From contig FTLJ01000085.1 in NCBI GenBank assembly GCA_900155495.1, positions 31,781 through 95,780 of the forward strand: a stretch of DNA of 64,000 nt, written 5' to 3'. A program made the position numbers and the translations under genes. This document shows positions 1 through 11,364 of this stretch, in pieces (the stretch's first letter is position 1; the number at the start of each line of letters is the position of its first letter). The stretch is from Porogramme epimiltina (taxonomy: Eukaryota; Basidiomycota; Agaricomycetes; Polyporales; Polyporaceae). The notes under the pieces are model-generated. The model was not told where the DNA came from. It made no database searches and saw nothing but the letters and a program-made list of their open reading frames with translations.

Positions 1-900
1 TTGAAGATCGACACCATGAGCCCTCAACTCGGGGCTAGCCGCTGGAAGGGTATACGAATCGCACAGCCCATCCTTAGGGAACATTCCGTGCGCGCATCGC
101 CGGCGTACTCTGAAGGCCACGGCGCCCAGTTTATCATCATTCCCCGGTGGATTATACAGTCGCTAGAGAACGCGGGCTTCAAGAGCATCCATCCCGACAA
201 ACCGCACGAGGCGAAGCTCGTGAGCGCCACACAGGGGCATATGTTCGTCTTCCAAAATGAATCATCGCACGAGGAGGTCCGCGTTCACGCAGGATGGTGC
301 CCCGGCAGCGCTGGGGAAGAAAGAGGTCTTTGGCTCTCGGTCGAGATCGTTGACATCACGACGGAGGGGGCGGTTCTCATTGAAGACATTCATGACCTTC
401 TTCTGGACGTTGGCGCGGACAAGGGCACCGGCCACAAGGTCAAGAGCTCTGGCGCAACTGGGGACGCGACTTCAAGCAAGTCCTCGGAAAATAGCGCGCA
501 GCCATGCTGTAACCGTGTGCACGTTCGAGACTGGGACGCAACGGGCCCCCTGTTTGAGAAGCCTGCGCATCGCCCGGCCCTCGACGACCGCGGGCTCCGT
601 TGGGCCAGGTACCGCACGTTCAGCAAATTCAATAGGGTCGTTCATCTCCGTGTTGTAGACGCTGGTGCTGGTAATGAAGGGCCGGAAGCTGACCAGAAGG
701 ACAAGGAATGGGTGGTGGGTGTCGAAGTGGAAACCCCGTGGGGCCGCGCGGTCGAAGGTCCTTTCATGGAGATCCCGCCGCCGAAGAACATGCACATGAC
801 GTACCCTCCACCTAGTGTCAAGCATTGGCGCGGTTCGTTTTCTAGGTTCATCATACTCAAGCCTCCTCGGAGCCGGTCTCATTCTAAGCTCGATAAGTAG
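1..900 (+). CDS. Unrecognised protein, 5' incomplete
   Basis: A reading frame is open from the first base to a TAG at 898-900, 299 codons. The first in-frame ATG is at 16-18, but the frame is already open at the window edge, so the true start is probably outside. I do not recognise the family. The protein is hydrophilic with no signal peptide or membrane segment. It has conserved-looking aromatic stretches near the start (RWIIQSL, GHMFVF), a Ser/Gly/Lys-rich linker in the middle, and a basic Pro/Ser-rich end. The F-box gene downstream is on the opposite strand and converges on it across about 300 bp. Length and codon composition make it a credible last exon, but function is unknown. Confidence 0.5.
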   Translation: MKIDTMSPQLGASRWKGIRIAQPILREHSVRASPAYSEGHGAQFIIIPRWIIQSLENAGFKSIHPDKPHEAKLVSATQGHMFVFQNESSHEEVRVHAGWCPGSAGEERGLWLSVEIVDITTEGAVLIEDIHDLLLDVGADKGTGHKVKSSGATGDATSSKSSENSAQPCCNRVHVRDWDATGPLFEKPAHRPALDDRGLRWARYRTFSKFNRVVHLRVVDAGAGNEGPEADQKDKEWVVGVEVETPWGRAVEGPFMEIPPPKNMHMTYPPPSVKHWRGSFSRFIILKPPRSRSHSKLDK

Positions 901-1195
901 TGTACGCTTTCTGATCATCCACATAGGGATCTTCGTGTCATGAACGTCCAGATTGGCTTCTTGATATACTATGTATGTGTGTGTTGCAGTAGACAGGGGG
1001 GGGGCGCCGGGCGCCGTAGGAAGGCCAATTCGAGTATCATTTCGCCGGTCAATCTAGCATAGATGAGCATAAGCGTAATCGGAACGAGTGTAAAGTATAT
1101 GTGAACGCCGAGACCGAAGTCTACCACTAGGTGAACATCGCGTCCGTGCTACGCGCAGAAGTTACACATAATCACAGGGTTCCTATTTCGATTCG
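901..1195. other. Convergent intergenic spacer
   Basis: About 295 bp between the stop codons of two convergent genes. It holds a run of nine G at about 996-1004 and no reading frame or repeat I can support. Confidence 0.5.
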
Positions 1196-3124
1196 CTATA
1201 GATATGGCTCCTCTTCAGCGTCCAAGTCGTCCCAGGAGGGCTTTCTGGGGAGAGGTCTACGAGCAATATGGTATTCTTCCCGGTAGAACGCGAATGATTT
1301 GAACGTCACCTGTCCCTCCACCAAGTTCCGAACTCCTGCCATTCCATAGTCCGTCGTGACACCCTGGTTCTCGAGCTCCGAGGGCAAGTCGACGATGACG
1401 GTATCTAGTCTTTCCCAATCCTGATCATCTTCATCGTCATATTCGAATTCGGACCACTCCAAGCTTTCTAGGCGGGACCCTAGCGCCGCCCGGTGCTCGA
1501 GAGTCTTCCGAATGACAGAGCAGCGATTGCGCAGGTGCTCCGTCATCTGCTGGGAGTTTGAGTGCCACTCGCGATCCTCTAAACTTCTTTTAAGCCAGAC
1601 GGCGTCGGACTTGGAAAACGGGAAGGAAATATCGAGCATCTTGAGAGACGCGGAGACGAGTAACTGCGGGTCGTTGGGGTCGTCTGGCACTTGCAGCGCT
1701 GCGAGCATCTTCTCAGTAGAGGGGGTGGCAATGCGCAAGGAAAGGAGCTGGGGGAACGCCCTGAAGAATGTTTCTGCTCCGGTGTCCGCCAAATGGTCGT
1801 TTGCATGTATGGATAAGTGCGTAATGGTCGTGTAAGGGCGGAATATGGCGATAAAGTCGCCAGCCCTCGATCGTCTTCGGAAATGAGTAATTCGAACGCG
1901 CTCGATTTTTTTCGAGAGAACCCGGATTGTTACATTAGACATGTTGTCACCGCGGGGATCGTTGTTTTCATCATCTTCTTCGATCTCCACTTGGTCGACC
2001 CCCGGGAGGAGCTTGCGGGCTTGATAACTGTCCTGTGCTAATAACCAGTTCAGAGTCTCGTCCGCAGGGTTTACGAAAAGTTTCCATTGCTTTACGTGGA
2101 GGTGGGTGAGAGATGGGAGGTAGAAGATACGGGAAAGCATGGAAAGCATGATTCGGTTTCTCTCTGGTGAATGTACGATAACCAGATCTTCTAGTTTGGG
2201 CAGCGCGATAGGGTAAGCAGTAGATCCGTCTGACGCCATTTCAGGATGAGCTATCTCGTCGAAGTCGTCGAAAGCGACCAAATCGAGCTTTAACGACCGC
2301 AATCCTGAACATCTTCGTAGATTAGCGCAAAGGGATGGGAGCGACAGCTCCTGCTCCCAGTGGTATGCAGGGTATCGCAACGTGACATTTTCTACGGAGT
2401 CGCATGCGAGGAGGGGAAACATGGCTTGAGAGGTGGAAAGCGTGCGGAGACAGGGGACGCTTGAACTCTGGAGAGGCTGAGGGATTTTTGCGATTTCGCT
2501 TGATATGGTTACGAACTTCATTGTGTGGGAAATCACAACTACTAGTTCCTTGAGGGATGGCATGCCTGCGTTCAGGAGTTCGAATAGCGGCTGAAACTCG
2601 TGGCCATCAAAGAATTGGACATGTAGGGAAACGATCCGCAACAGGGCTTGCTGATGGCGCACCATGTATCCGGAGAAGAGGTGGTGGAAGTGATTGAGGT
2701 GGAGATTTATGCCGCGCAGGGTGCAACGTTTGAAAAGAGTCTTCATAAACTTGAAGCTATGTCCCCATGGTATGGCCATGCTTCGAGTGTTGAGATCGAA
2801 CATTACTTCGTTTGATAGGTCTCCCCAGAAGGCAGATGTTCGAAGCAACACGGCGCGCCAGCGACGACATACATGAGACATCCGACAACTGTACTTGTTG
2901 TGCCAGCTGCGGGCAAATATGTATGAGAGCGTTTCGGTGGGAAGGCGGTGGATGGGGACGGCGTCGTTGTGGATGGAAAGGTAGGCTTGCATTGCCTGAC
3001 GGTGATGCTCTGCTTTTGACGCGGTATATGAGAGGATCTCGGAACGCGTCAACCCAGAGATATGAGCGCGCTCCTCTTGGGAGAGGATATAGGCGTAGTT
3101 GGCGAGAGTCATGATCGTGATCAC
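1196..3124 (-). CDS. F-box protein (single exon)
   Basis: A 642-residue intronless frame. Residues about 57-100 form an F-box: PIHRLPTETLSYIF, then a Cys/Trp-rich stretch (SHVCRRWR) and a Trp after the second helix. This matches the F-box-like domain that binds Skp1 in SCF ubiquitin ligases. The rest is Leu-rich with irregular LRR-like spacing (LKLDLVAFDDF, PKLEDLVIVHS), as in the large basidiomycete families of F-box/LRR proteins that present substrates. The tail has an acidic patch (EFEYDDEDDQDWE). It is read divergently from the prenylcysteine oxidase gene across a 477-bp shared upstream region. The F-box call is firm; the substrate cannot be told from sequence. Confidence 0.85.
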   Translation of the reverse strand: MITIMTLANYAYILSQEERAHISGLTRSEILSYTASKAEHHRQAMQAYLSIHNDAVPIHRLPTETLSYIFARSWHNKYSCRMSHVCRRWRAVLLRTSAFWGDLSNEVMFDLNTRSMAIPWGHSFKFMKTLFKRCTLRGINLHLNHFHHLFSGYMVRHQQALLRIVSLHVQFFDGHEFQPLFELLNAGMPSLKELVVVISHTMKFVTISSEIAKIPQPLQSSSVPCLRTLSTSQAMFPLLACDSVENVTLRYPAYHWEQELSLPSLCANLRRCSGLRSLKLDLVAFDDFDEIAHPEMASDGSTAYPIALPKLEDLVIVHSPERNRIMLSMLSRIFYLPSLTHLHVKQWKLFVNPADETLNWLLAQDSYQARKLLPGVDQVEIEEDDENNDPRGDNMSNVTIRVLSKKIERVRITHFRRRSRAGDFIAIFRPYTTITHLSIHANDHLADTGAETFFRAFPQLLSLRIATPSTEKMLAALQVPDDPNDPQLLVSASLKMLDISFPFSKSDAVWLKRSLEDREWHSNSQQMTEHLRNRCSVIRKTLEHRAALGSRLESLEWSEFEYDDEDDQDWERLDTVIVDLPSELENQGVTTDYGMAGVRNLVEGQVTFKSFAFYREEYHIARRPLPRKPSWDDLDAEEEPYL

Positions 3125-3601
3125 AGGCTACAGTGTTTGTAGTGAGACTACTATGTCGCTTTAACATTAACCGTTTTCAAACGACAACATACGACTTGAG
3201 AAGACAGACTTACTTTGTTTCGACGTCGGGCGTGGCTCTACCGGTCGACCTAGGGTCGTCGAAGTTGAGCTCGAAACACAACGGTGGTGGTGGTTCGCTG
3301 CCAGTGAGTGTGAAGTATGAGTGTGGCGGTTAGTAGCACCGTCAAAAATCTCTCAGGCTAGTGCAGCGTGCTAGATAGTAGGCGGCATGATCCGGGCCGG
3401 GGCGGGCCAACAAGACCGGTCGCCAACGCTGCGGGGATGGCGCAAGCGGCATAGGCAAGCGGCCAACGACTGCGTCTGAATCGCATTCTCGGACCGCGTC
3501 CAGCCCCCGTTGGGTGTTGCGCACGGCGTTTCCACCAGTGCACCACCGTCGTCTCTGCTTCTGCCATCTCTCTTCCCCTCGGCCCCTCTTAGCACACCAA
3601 T
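3125..3601. promoter_or_regulatory. Shared divergent upstream region
   Basis: 477 bp between the start codons of the F-box gene (-) and the prenylcysteine oxidase gene (+). It must hold both promoters. I see no clear TATA box; several short frames on both strands are not conserved-looking. Confidence 0.4.
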
Positions 3602-5599
3602 ATGCGGTCGCCGGTGGTATTCCTCGTCACAACTGCTGCGTTCTTCCCGACATACGCATTCCAGCTCCCGTTCAACATCCAGCTCCCCTTCTTCTCCTCG
3701 GGCTCCCAAGCACCGCTCATTGCTCCTGCCGAACCGGCGGACGCGCCCATTCCGAACCGCATCGCTATCATTGGGGCCGGAGCGGGAGGCTCATCCGCGG
3801 CGTTCTGGGTATCCAAGGCAAAGGAGAGATTCGGCCTCGACGTAGAAGTCGATGTTTATGACAAGAACACGTACATTGGTGGCCGTGAGTGTACAGCTCC
3901 TACCCACCCTCTTACTTCAATATGATGTGTGTGCGCGTTGTCCTCGGACTCATTCCGACCACTCTCTTGACAGGCAGCACAGTCGTGTCTCCGTACGATA
4001 ACCTCCAGCCCATCGAGCTGGGCGGATCCATCTTCGTGAAGGCCAACAAGAACCTATGGCGCGCAGTGGAAGAATTTGGTCTGGAGCGTTCAGACTTTGA
4101 GGACGAGAAAAGTGTGATGGGCATTTGGGACGGGCAAGAGTTTGTGCTGACGGTACGTCTAGTTTCCGTTCTATATGTACTCCGGCTCTAACGTTCTCTC
4201 AGACAGGAGGCTCCAGCTTCTACAGCGACTGGCTGGACAAGATCAAGATTCTGTGGCGATATGGATATAATGCGCCCTCAAAAACTCAAGCTCTGTGAGT
4301 AGGAATTGTAAAGTCTTCGGTGCTGCGGCTTATGTACCTGTTGTAGTGTTGGCGAGATGATCGACGGTTTCTTGAAACTATATGAGCCTTCGACGCCCCG
4401 GTGGTCGAACATCTCGCAGGTGGTCTCTGAAATGGGCTGGGATGATGTCGTTGCAAAAAGCATGTCGGAATATCTGGACTTTCAAGGTATAGACAGGCGG
4501 TGGACGCGGGAGCTTGTGGAGGCTGCGACAAGGGTCAACTACGGCCAGGTGTGTGTCTTAGCTCACTCTACAAACCCCCAATATTCTTATTGCGGTCCCG
4601 CACTTCGACATTAGAATGCCGACAAGATCCATGCGCTCGAAGGTCTTGTTTCCCTTGCCGCATCGGGTGCTGCGAGTGTGAAGGGCGGTAACTACCAGAT
4701 CTTCAAGCACTTCTTGGAAGCCTCGAACGCGTCGTTGTACCTCAATACCACTGTAAGTCACGGTTTTCACATGCACCGCCATAGGCTTAACTATGAAATG
4801 CCAGGTGAAATCGGTGACACGCGCGGCTTCGGGCGCCTGGGTTATCCACTCCGCTGCGTCGCAGAAGCCCCGCACCTACCGCTCTGTCATCCTCGCGGCT
4901 CCCTACCATCAGACCGGGATCTCGTTCTCGAACGAAGCACTTGTCGCGCAGGTCCCCTCGCAGCCTTACGTGCATCTGCACGTCACGCTCCTCACCACCC
5001 TCTCCTCGGTACCCAACCCGGCCTACTTCGGCCTCAAGAGCGGCACGCCGACGATGGTGCTCACCACGTTCGAGGGTGTGCGCCAGCGGGGCGAGCCGGC
5101 GCCGGAGTTTAACTCACTGAGCTACCACGGGGCCTACAGCATGTCTGAGGGCAACTCGTCCAACACCACGGCCGAAGAGGGCCGCGAGCAAAAGTCGGAC
5201 AGCAAGCTGTCCGTGGTGAAAATCTTCTCGGAGGAGCGCGTCGAGGACGCATGGCTCGAGCAGATGTTCGGCAGCGTCGACTGGGTGCTCAGGAAGGAGT
5301 GGGAGGCGTACCCGGTGCTGCCGCCCACGTCAGAGTTCCCGCCCGTGAAACTCGCGGAAGGGCTCTACTATGTCAACGCCTTCGAGCCGTACGTCCATGG
5401 CTGTGCTGCACACCGCACGACGGTATCTGACGGAACTTGCAGGCTTATCTCGACCATGGAGACAGAGACGATCGCTTCGCGGAATGTGGTGGAGCTGCTA
5501 ATGAAAGAGCAGTACGATGCCGGCTTGTGTCCGCCGCGAGCGGAGGAAGACGCCGAGGCTCCGTTGAAGGACGACTTTGTCTACGGTTGGGATTGCTGA
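3602..5599 (+). CDS. Prenylcysteine oxidase/lyase (PCYOX1 family)
   Basis: FAD-dependent thioether oxidase that cleaves farnesyl- or geranylgeranyl-cysteine during turnover of prenylated proteins, usually in the lysosome/vacuole. Seven exons: 3602-3884, 3974-4152, 4203-4294, 4347-4548, 4615-4752, 4805-5388, 5443-5599, all with GT..AG introns that keep frame. The N terminus is a hydrophobic signal peptide (FLVTTAAFFPTYAF). An FAD-binding Rossmann motif follows (IAIIGAGAGGSSAA), then the family motifs GGRSTVVSPY across intron 1, IELGGSIF, SSFYSDWLDKIKILWRYG, NYGQNADKIHALEG, VILAAPYHQTGI and EPLISTMETETIASRN near the C terminus. The last intron is 54 nt with no stop, so it could be mistaken for coding. 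Expected length and no breaks. Family assignment is strong. Confidence 0.93.
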
Positions 5600-6084
5600 T
5601 TGTTGAAGGCCCGGAAGACGGCTCGGCTCGCATGTTGTGTGGTTCCCCCAGTTTCCCTGTCGTGGTGTGTTCATATGATTCCTTGGATGTACATTACTGC
5701 TATGCACCTAGTACTATGTATTTGCTTTCGATTCAGGTTTAGTAAGTACTCGATGGCGGGGCACGCCTCTGTGGGCACTCCGCCGCGTGTCTGGGCGCGG
5801 TGTGATGCAATGACGTAGTTAGTCACGTGTTGTGACGGGAACGCGTCAAGGTCGCATCTGATTGGAGGAGCGGACCCTCCCTCGGGTGTTATTGACTCGC
5901 GAGTCCCAAGCACTACGACTTATCGACATCAACGGCGCACTATAAACACCATCTACGATGCTGCCTCTCCCTGAGACAATCCATCAAGGTTCTCCTGCTC
6001 TATATCTCCGGAACACCAGATCAACGCCTACAAGCTTGAAGTGGAGTTGGATGCGTTCAGAGGCTGGTTGCTAGCCTCTGGTGG
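5600..6084. other. Intergenic, before the duplicated block
   Basis: About 485 bp between the prenylcysteine oxidase stop and the left duplication boundary. It holds a TGACGTAG element near 5809 and a TCACGTG element near 5823. The mirror region beyond the right arm (21266-21507) shows no similarity to it by eye, which is how the outer boundary was placed. Confidence 0.4.
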
Positions 6085-9000
6085 GGGCTAACATGTCAAC
6101 CATTCAAACCCCATCCAGCCCCCGGCTCATGTCCAGTCCATCTCCCCGCCTTCTCCCCTCTCTCCTGTGTTCCCCTTCTCGACTCCACTCCCCTGCTATT
6201 TCAACATCGCTATCCCACCCATCATGTTCTTCAAACTCTTCCACCGAACTCCCAACACTCGCCCCCCATCCCGCAAGTTCCGCAAGACTCCCAAGGCACC
6301 CGAATCCCCCCTTCTCGTTCAAGTAGAGCACTCCACCATCGTCGAGACAGACAGTGGCGTCCTAGGACACGAGGACGCTCGCAAACATCTTGTTTCCGAC
6401 GATTACTGTAGCCCCGTAAGTCTCACGATCTAACATTCATCCGACCCTGCGTTTGGCTTACTGTGAGGGACAGGAGAAGGGAAAGCCTTGGTGTGCGCCG
6501 TGGGCAGATGCACCATCTCCCACCCCGTCAAGTGTGGCGACCCTCATAGGCACTCCTCCCCTCGGAAAGAAGGACGACGCGTCGGAAGACACTGAGAGCC
6601 CGTCTATCGCTCATCTTCCCCCGCCGACGGTCGCCTCTCTCCCCTGTCCCGAGGCAGCGGACATCACTAGTGAATGCCTCACGTCCGCGTTCAAGATGGA
6701 CGTCTTCGACGATGAAGATCACGATGAAGACTACGATGAAGAAGACGAGGAAGAAGACCTTTCTGCATACGCCGCTGCTGCCGCCTCCCCCAGCCCACCG
6801 CCTCCTCGTAAGCTTACCACGAAGGACCTCCGCATCATTCGCACTCTCGGATTCGGCGCATACGGCTACGTCCTCAAGGTCCAGCATCGCATCACGGGCA
6901 AGATCTACGCCCTCAAGATGGTCTCGAAAGCGAGTACGTCAATCGAGGACGACACGAAGGTGATGGAGGAGCAAGCGATCATGCGAATGGTGGAGGGGGA
7001 CCCGAGGTTCATCCAGCTCCGTGCTAGCTTTGAGGATGAGGACCGTTTCTACTACCTCATGGTCCGTCCTTCCTTCTCCACCATCTTCACCTCATCCTAA
7101 CCAGTACGTGCAGGACGTGATGCCTGGAGGAGATCTGAAGGAGAAGATGGCAATGTCGGAGAAGATGCCGGAGGACGAGGCACGGCGGATCTTTGGCTCT
7201 CTTGTGAGTGTACTCTGCTTCATAGCTGAGCCAAGTTCTCACATGAATGGGCAGGCATTGGGGATGAAGAGGCTGCACGAGATGGGAATCGTTCACCGCG
7301 ACTTCAAGCCTGACAACGTCCTGTTCGATGCTCATGACCAGCCTGTGATCGCCGACTTTGGTATCGCTTCCAGGGTCGGGCCCGACAGCACGGTGAGCGG
7401 GTCGTGTGGGACGGCGATGTACGCTCCCCCTGAACAGCTTGCGGGAGCCCCATGCTCGGCGAAGGTGGACGTATGGGCGTGGGCGATGTCGCTTGGTGAA
7501 GCGGTTGATGGAAGGGTATGTGACATCGGCGCTGGGTTTCAAAGCTACTTGGGGGGGCTGACGATGGTTTCGTAGCCTCTATTTGGGACCGGGGAGTGCG
7601 AGTACGCGGATGAGGTCCGGGACTGCGTGGAGAAAGGGTCGGTGCTCATTGACGGGGACGCGAGCGACGAGTTTTTCGACCTGCTTTGCATGGTAAGCAC
7701 TCCTACGTTCCAGTTTCGAGGTGTTCTGACAGGGTGGTTTGGTGAGCAGTGCTTGGTGAAGGACCCGTCTCGGCGGCCTGGGTGGGATGAGATTATGCAA
7801 CACCCGTGGTTCGACGGCTTGTATGTTCCAACGTCACCGTGTTCATAACCATGTACTGACATTGATGACCAGCGACTGGGATGAGTCACGGAAGGACCCT
7901 CCTGCGGCGGTGCTTGACGAGCGTGATTCTGAGCCTGTAAGTGCCGTTTTTCATCATGTTCATTTCCTTTGTTGACCCCTCCTCGCTGCTAGACATTGGA
8001 CATTGCCCAGATCAAGTTCGCTGATGCATACCCCGACGGGGAAGAGCCCCACCCTGAATTCACCTGGGTTTCTCCCGAGCTCGCTATCCTTGCGCCCTCT
8101 ACCGTCGCCGCCACTGTGCCTTGCATCGACCGAACCACCTCCATCGTCTCAATCGCCTCCCCTGCCTCGTGGACCACCCTTCACGCCGGCGGCTGGCCTC
8201 TACCTGCCCTCAAGGACAACTTCGTCCTATGCCCCGGCCCTCAGTCCAGCCCGGAACCCATCATCCCTGCTGTCATCAACCCACCGCACTGGGGTGCGCA
8301 CACCCCTCAATCGTGCGTCATCGAGTACATGGACGACCCCACGCTGTTCGAGCTTGCATCGCCTCCGACCACCGCCGCGATCCCCAGCGTCTGGACGAAC
8401 ATGGACAAGATCTCGGCCCGCGCTGTTTCCTGCCGCCCTGTTCGACGTCTCACCTTGAGCACGTCTGCGCCGTGGAGGTGCCTCGACTCTGACGAGCCTC
8501 ACCTTGGCACCCTACCTGTGCGCTCTCGATTTCATGTCCCTGCACCGGCGCTGGACCCTGTCGTTGACACCTCGAGCTCCGTGTCTCCGATCCCTGATAC
8601 CCCTTCGCACTCAGTTCCAGTATCATCCATCTCGCGTAGTACCCGACCATCGCAGTCTGCGATCGTTCCTACTCTCCCGGCCTCGTCCTTGTCAACATCC
8701 TCGACATCCTCGCTGCCACCGCCTTCTGCTCTCCTGTCCCCGGTCGTCTGGGACCCCACCGCCACCTTCTCGCCCGACATCTCGTCCAACATCTCTTCAA
8801 ACTCATATTCGTCGCTCATGCAAGAGTCTCTTCTATCTCCCCCCCTTCAGTCTAGCCCATCTCATGGTCCCATTCTTGTCTACCCGTCCTCGTCTACTGC
8901 TAGTTACGCCCGGTCTCCGTCTTGTCTCGTCGATTCTATCGACGTCTTGTCATCTTCTATTCCTCCGCCGCCTCTATCTCCGTCTCCTGTCCCTGCCGTC

Positions 9001-10350
9001 TGGACTCATGCGGACGAGATCCTTCGTCAGTCTAGTCTTCGACCCTCGGCCCGGCTTCTCATCTCTATACACCAGAGGCCCACCGACTCGTCTCCGCTCT
9101 GTGCTTCATCTCAGCGCACTCAACCCTGTCCCTCGAAGGCTGCGCGCTCTAGTATCTCCGACTCGGCCAACGTCTCGCCATCCTCTGCTTTGTCTTCCTT
9201 GCGGGTCACCCAGTCTGCTTCTTCCTCTGACGGACTCATCGTCGTCAAGACCATGGACAGCTCAACACTCTCGTCTGCCTTACTCGACTCCACGCTGGCT
9301 ATTCCGAACCCCTGGGCTCTAGCGGACGACGTCTCATCCTCTGATATCTCCTTGGCCCACTCCACCAGCTCAGTCTGGTTGCCATCGTCTTCAACTCATC
9401 TCGTGTCAATGGGCTCATCTTTCGGCCTTTCGAAGGACGGATTTACGCTCCGCTCCCGACTTCGACCCAGCCCTTCTCACCACGCTGTGATCGTCGACAT
9501 CCCCGCGTGCGACAGTGCGATGTTGTCACAGTCTTGCACCGTTCAGTTCTGCGACGACCCGGAGCCCCTGCCAACGTCCACCGCTACGATACCCAGCGTC
9601 TGGACTCGTGTGGACGAGGTCTGCTCTGCTCGACGACCCCCATTTTGTTTTTCTTTGAAGACGCTCGCCGACTCGTCCTGCCCCAGCGCCTCATCGGTGC
9701 GCTCTGGACACCACTCTTTGACGCCCGCACCCACTGGCGTCTACGACTCATCCAGCACCTCGCCGATCCCCGACTCACTCTCCGGCTGGGACGAGGTCCT
9801 GTCCGTCGTCGCCGACATCGGCATCACCCTCGACGTTGACGATGTTGACTCGATTCTCTTCGACTCTGCCGACGCCAGCTCTATCCTTGTCTACCCCGAC
9901 GACCAAGACTCGCCTCCGACGCCGTCCACCACGTCCTCGCCCTCATGCTCTTCCCCGACGTCGATCCTCGACTCCGTCTTCTCGCGCACGTCCGGCGCCA
10001 TCGGATTGCCGTCGAAGTCGGACACGAGCGGGAGGCCCAACACGGACGTGACTGACTGCGCTTCACATGGAGGCGGTCGCACACCCCCCGCAGGCGTGCC
10101 GTGGACGAAGCGTCTGCGGGGGTGGTGGTTGCGGCTTCGCGGTACCACCGCGAGGCCGTAGCCCTAGATTTGAAACACCAAAAACACCACATAATGATAC
10201 CCCATAACCCGAAAAACATGTCATAGCTGTCTCTTGTAACCTCACCTCATCGATACCTTACACCACCCACCTCCGTACACTAGTTTGTATGGTTGATCCG
10301 ATGCTCCTCAATATTGCTGTATATATGAGGTGCATTGGAAATACGATGTT
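6085..10350 (+). repeat. Left arm of a large inverted duplication
   Basis: This stretch matches the reverse complement of about 17000-21265 along its length, including all introns of the kinase gene, about 150 bp upstream of the ATG and about 190 bp past the stop. The outer border lies near the shared CATCCAGCCCCCG at about 6112. The inner border lies beyond the shared CCTTACACCACCCACCTCCG at about 10257-10276 and the weaker GGAAATACGA match near 10340. Exons are nearly identical at the protein level; introns and tail loops differ by substitutions and small indels, so the event is not brand new. Borders are accurate to tens of bases only. Confidence 0.9.
6224..10161 (+). CDS. AGC-like protein kinase with long Ser/Pro-rich tail (left copy)
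   Basis: Exons 6224-6415, 6474-7061, 7114-7203, 7255-7515, 7576-7692, 7750-7820, 7873-7936 and 7993-10161 join in frame to 1183 residues. A Pro/Ser and acidic N terminus (EDEEEDLSAYAAAAA) precedes a kinase domain at about 179-445: Gly loop LGFGAYGYV (189-197), Lys212 in YALKM, HRDFKPDN with catalytic Asp306, DFG at 324-326, and AMYAPPEQLAG. The domain ends in HPWFDGLDWDESRKDPP, which resembles AGC kinase C-terminal extensions. All catalytic residues are present, so it should be active. The last exon, about 720 residues, is rich in Ser/Thr/Pro and probably disordered. It contains repeated IPSVWT..D units (see findings). An equally complete copy lies in the right arm. The substrate is unknown. 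Confidence 0.88.
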
Positions 10351-10598
10351 GAATCCTCTCACTACTTGAACTCATCCGGTTCTCTTCGTGAAATGCTCGC
10401 GACCGACCAGCGACCACCGCCCACTCGAGTCGTAACTTTCTATTATTGGATCACGTGATCCCAATGGAGCTACGTCATTGGCCCGGCGCTTGGATGTATC
10501 AAGTTCATGTCGTGACGCTCACTCGGAAGATTTCTCGTTCCGGCCTGCCGGGGCCTCGACACGACTTTTAAAACGCTCCGCTGCGACTTCGGATTGGA
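10162..10598. other. Intergenic, inner left duplication border
   Basis: The first about 190 bp still belong to the duplicated arm (kinase 3' flank). The rest is unique and serves as upstream region of the NOPCHAP1-like gene. It contains a 14-bp palindrome (listed) and a TACGTCATTGG box at about 10471-10481. Confidence 0.5.
10448..10461. promoter_or_regulatory. Palindrome with E-box core
   Basis: GGATCACGTGATCC is a perfect 14-bp palindrome centred on CACGTG, about 140 bp before the NOPCHAP1-like ATG. TCACGTGA is the classic site for bHLH factors of the Cbf1/USF type. A CCAATGG box follows directly. Regulatory role is inferred from position and motif only. Confidence 0.45.
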
Positions 10599-11325
10599 AT
10601 GATGGACCACACAGCTCCTTCAGATGGCGGTGAACAACAAGAGACAAACAAAAGGGATCACCAGATGCTCGAGGTCGAAGACGAGGATCAACGTCAAGAG
10701 CGCATTCGTACGTGCCTCCCAATGGCCATCCGAGCTGCATACGTTCGCCTATACACCTAACGTATATGCGTAGAGGATCTATTTTCTAGGCTTAACGCCG
10801 CCCCGCCAGCGTCAGCGCGCTCGCCACCGCCCGCTACCGCAGCCCAGCGGCCGCTTGACTTTGGGGATAGGAGCACCTTCCCCGTAGCCCCACCCCTCGA
10901 ACGTAAGCCATAGCTTTCCCGCGTCCCGCACAAGCACTGAAGACACGACCCTATCTTCCGCCCCCCAACAGTGCTGTCGCGCGTCCAGGCGTTCCTGCCC
11001 GAGCTCGCCGCGTCCAACGCCGACCTCCTGCAGCGCGCGCGCGAAGACCCTGCGAGCGTCGACATCGAGCACCTGGGCCCCGCGGGCTCGACCCGCTACA
11101 TCGAGATGGTGCGTCCGCGCCGCCCCCTGGCCCCTGGACGCGCGCGATGCCGTGCGCCCAGGGTGCTGCTGGGGGCAGATTGCGATCTGCCCGTCGCTGG
11201 CTGATTTTGATTTTCGATCTGATCGTGCAGAACCTCGGCCTCGGGGTGTTCGAGCAGCGCGGCGCGATGCCTGCGGGGGCGAATATACCCGTTGCGGATG
11301 TCGACCTCGACGCGCGGATGGCGGA

Positions 11326-11364
<39 letters not shown>

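Noticed and set aside
3510..3861. Overlapping plus-strand frames before and within prenylcysteine oxidase exon 1
   Set aside because: Out-of-frame shadows of exon 1, whose frame carries the signal peptide and the FAD motif.
8504..9322. 272-codon frame inside the kinase tail, with a counterpart at 18064-18849
   Set aside because: A +1 shadow of the Ser/Pro-rich tail exon. Its presence in both arms follows from the duplication; the translation is Arg/Leu/Ser/Pro low complexity.
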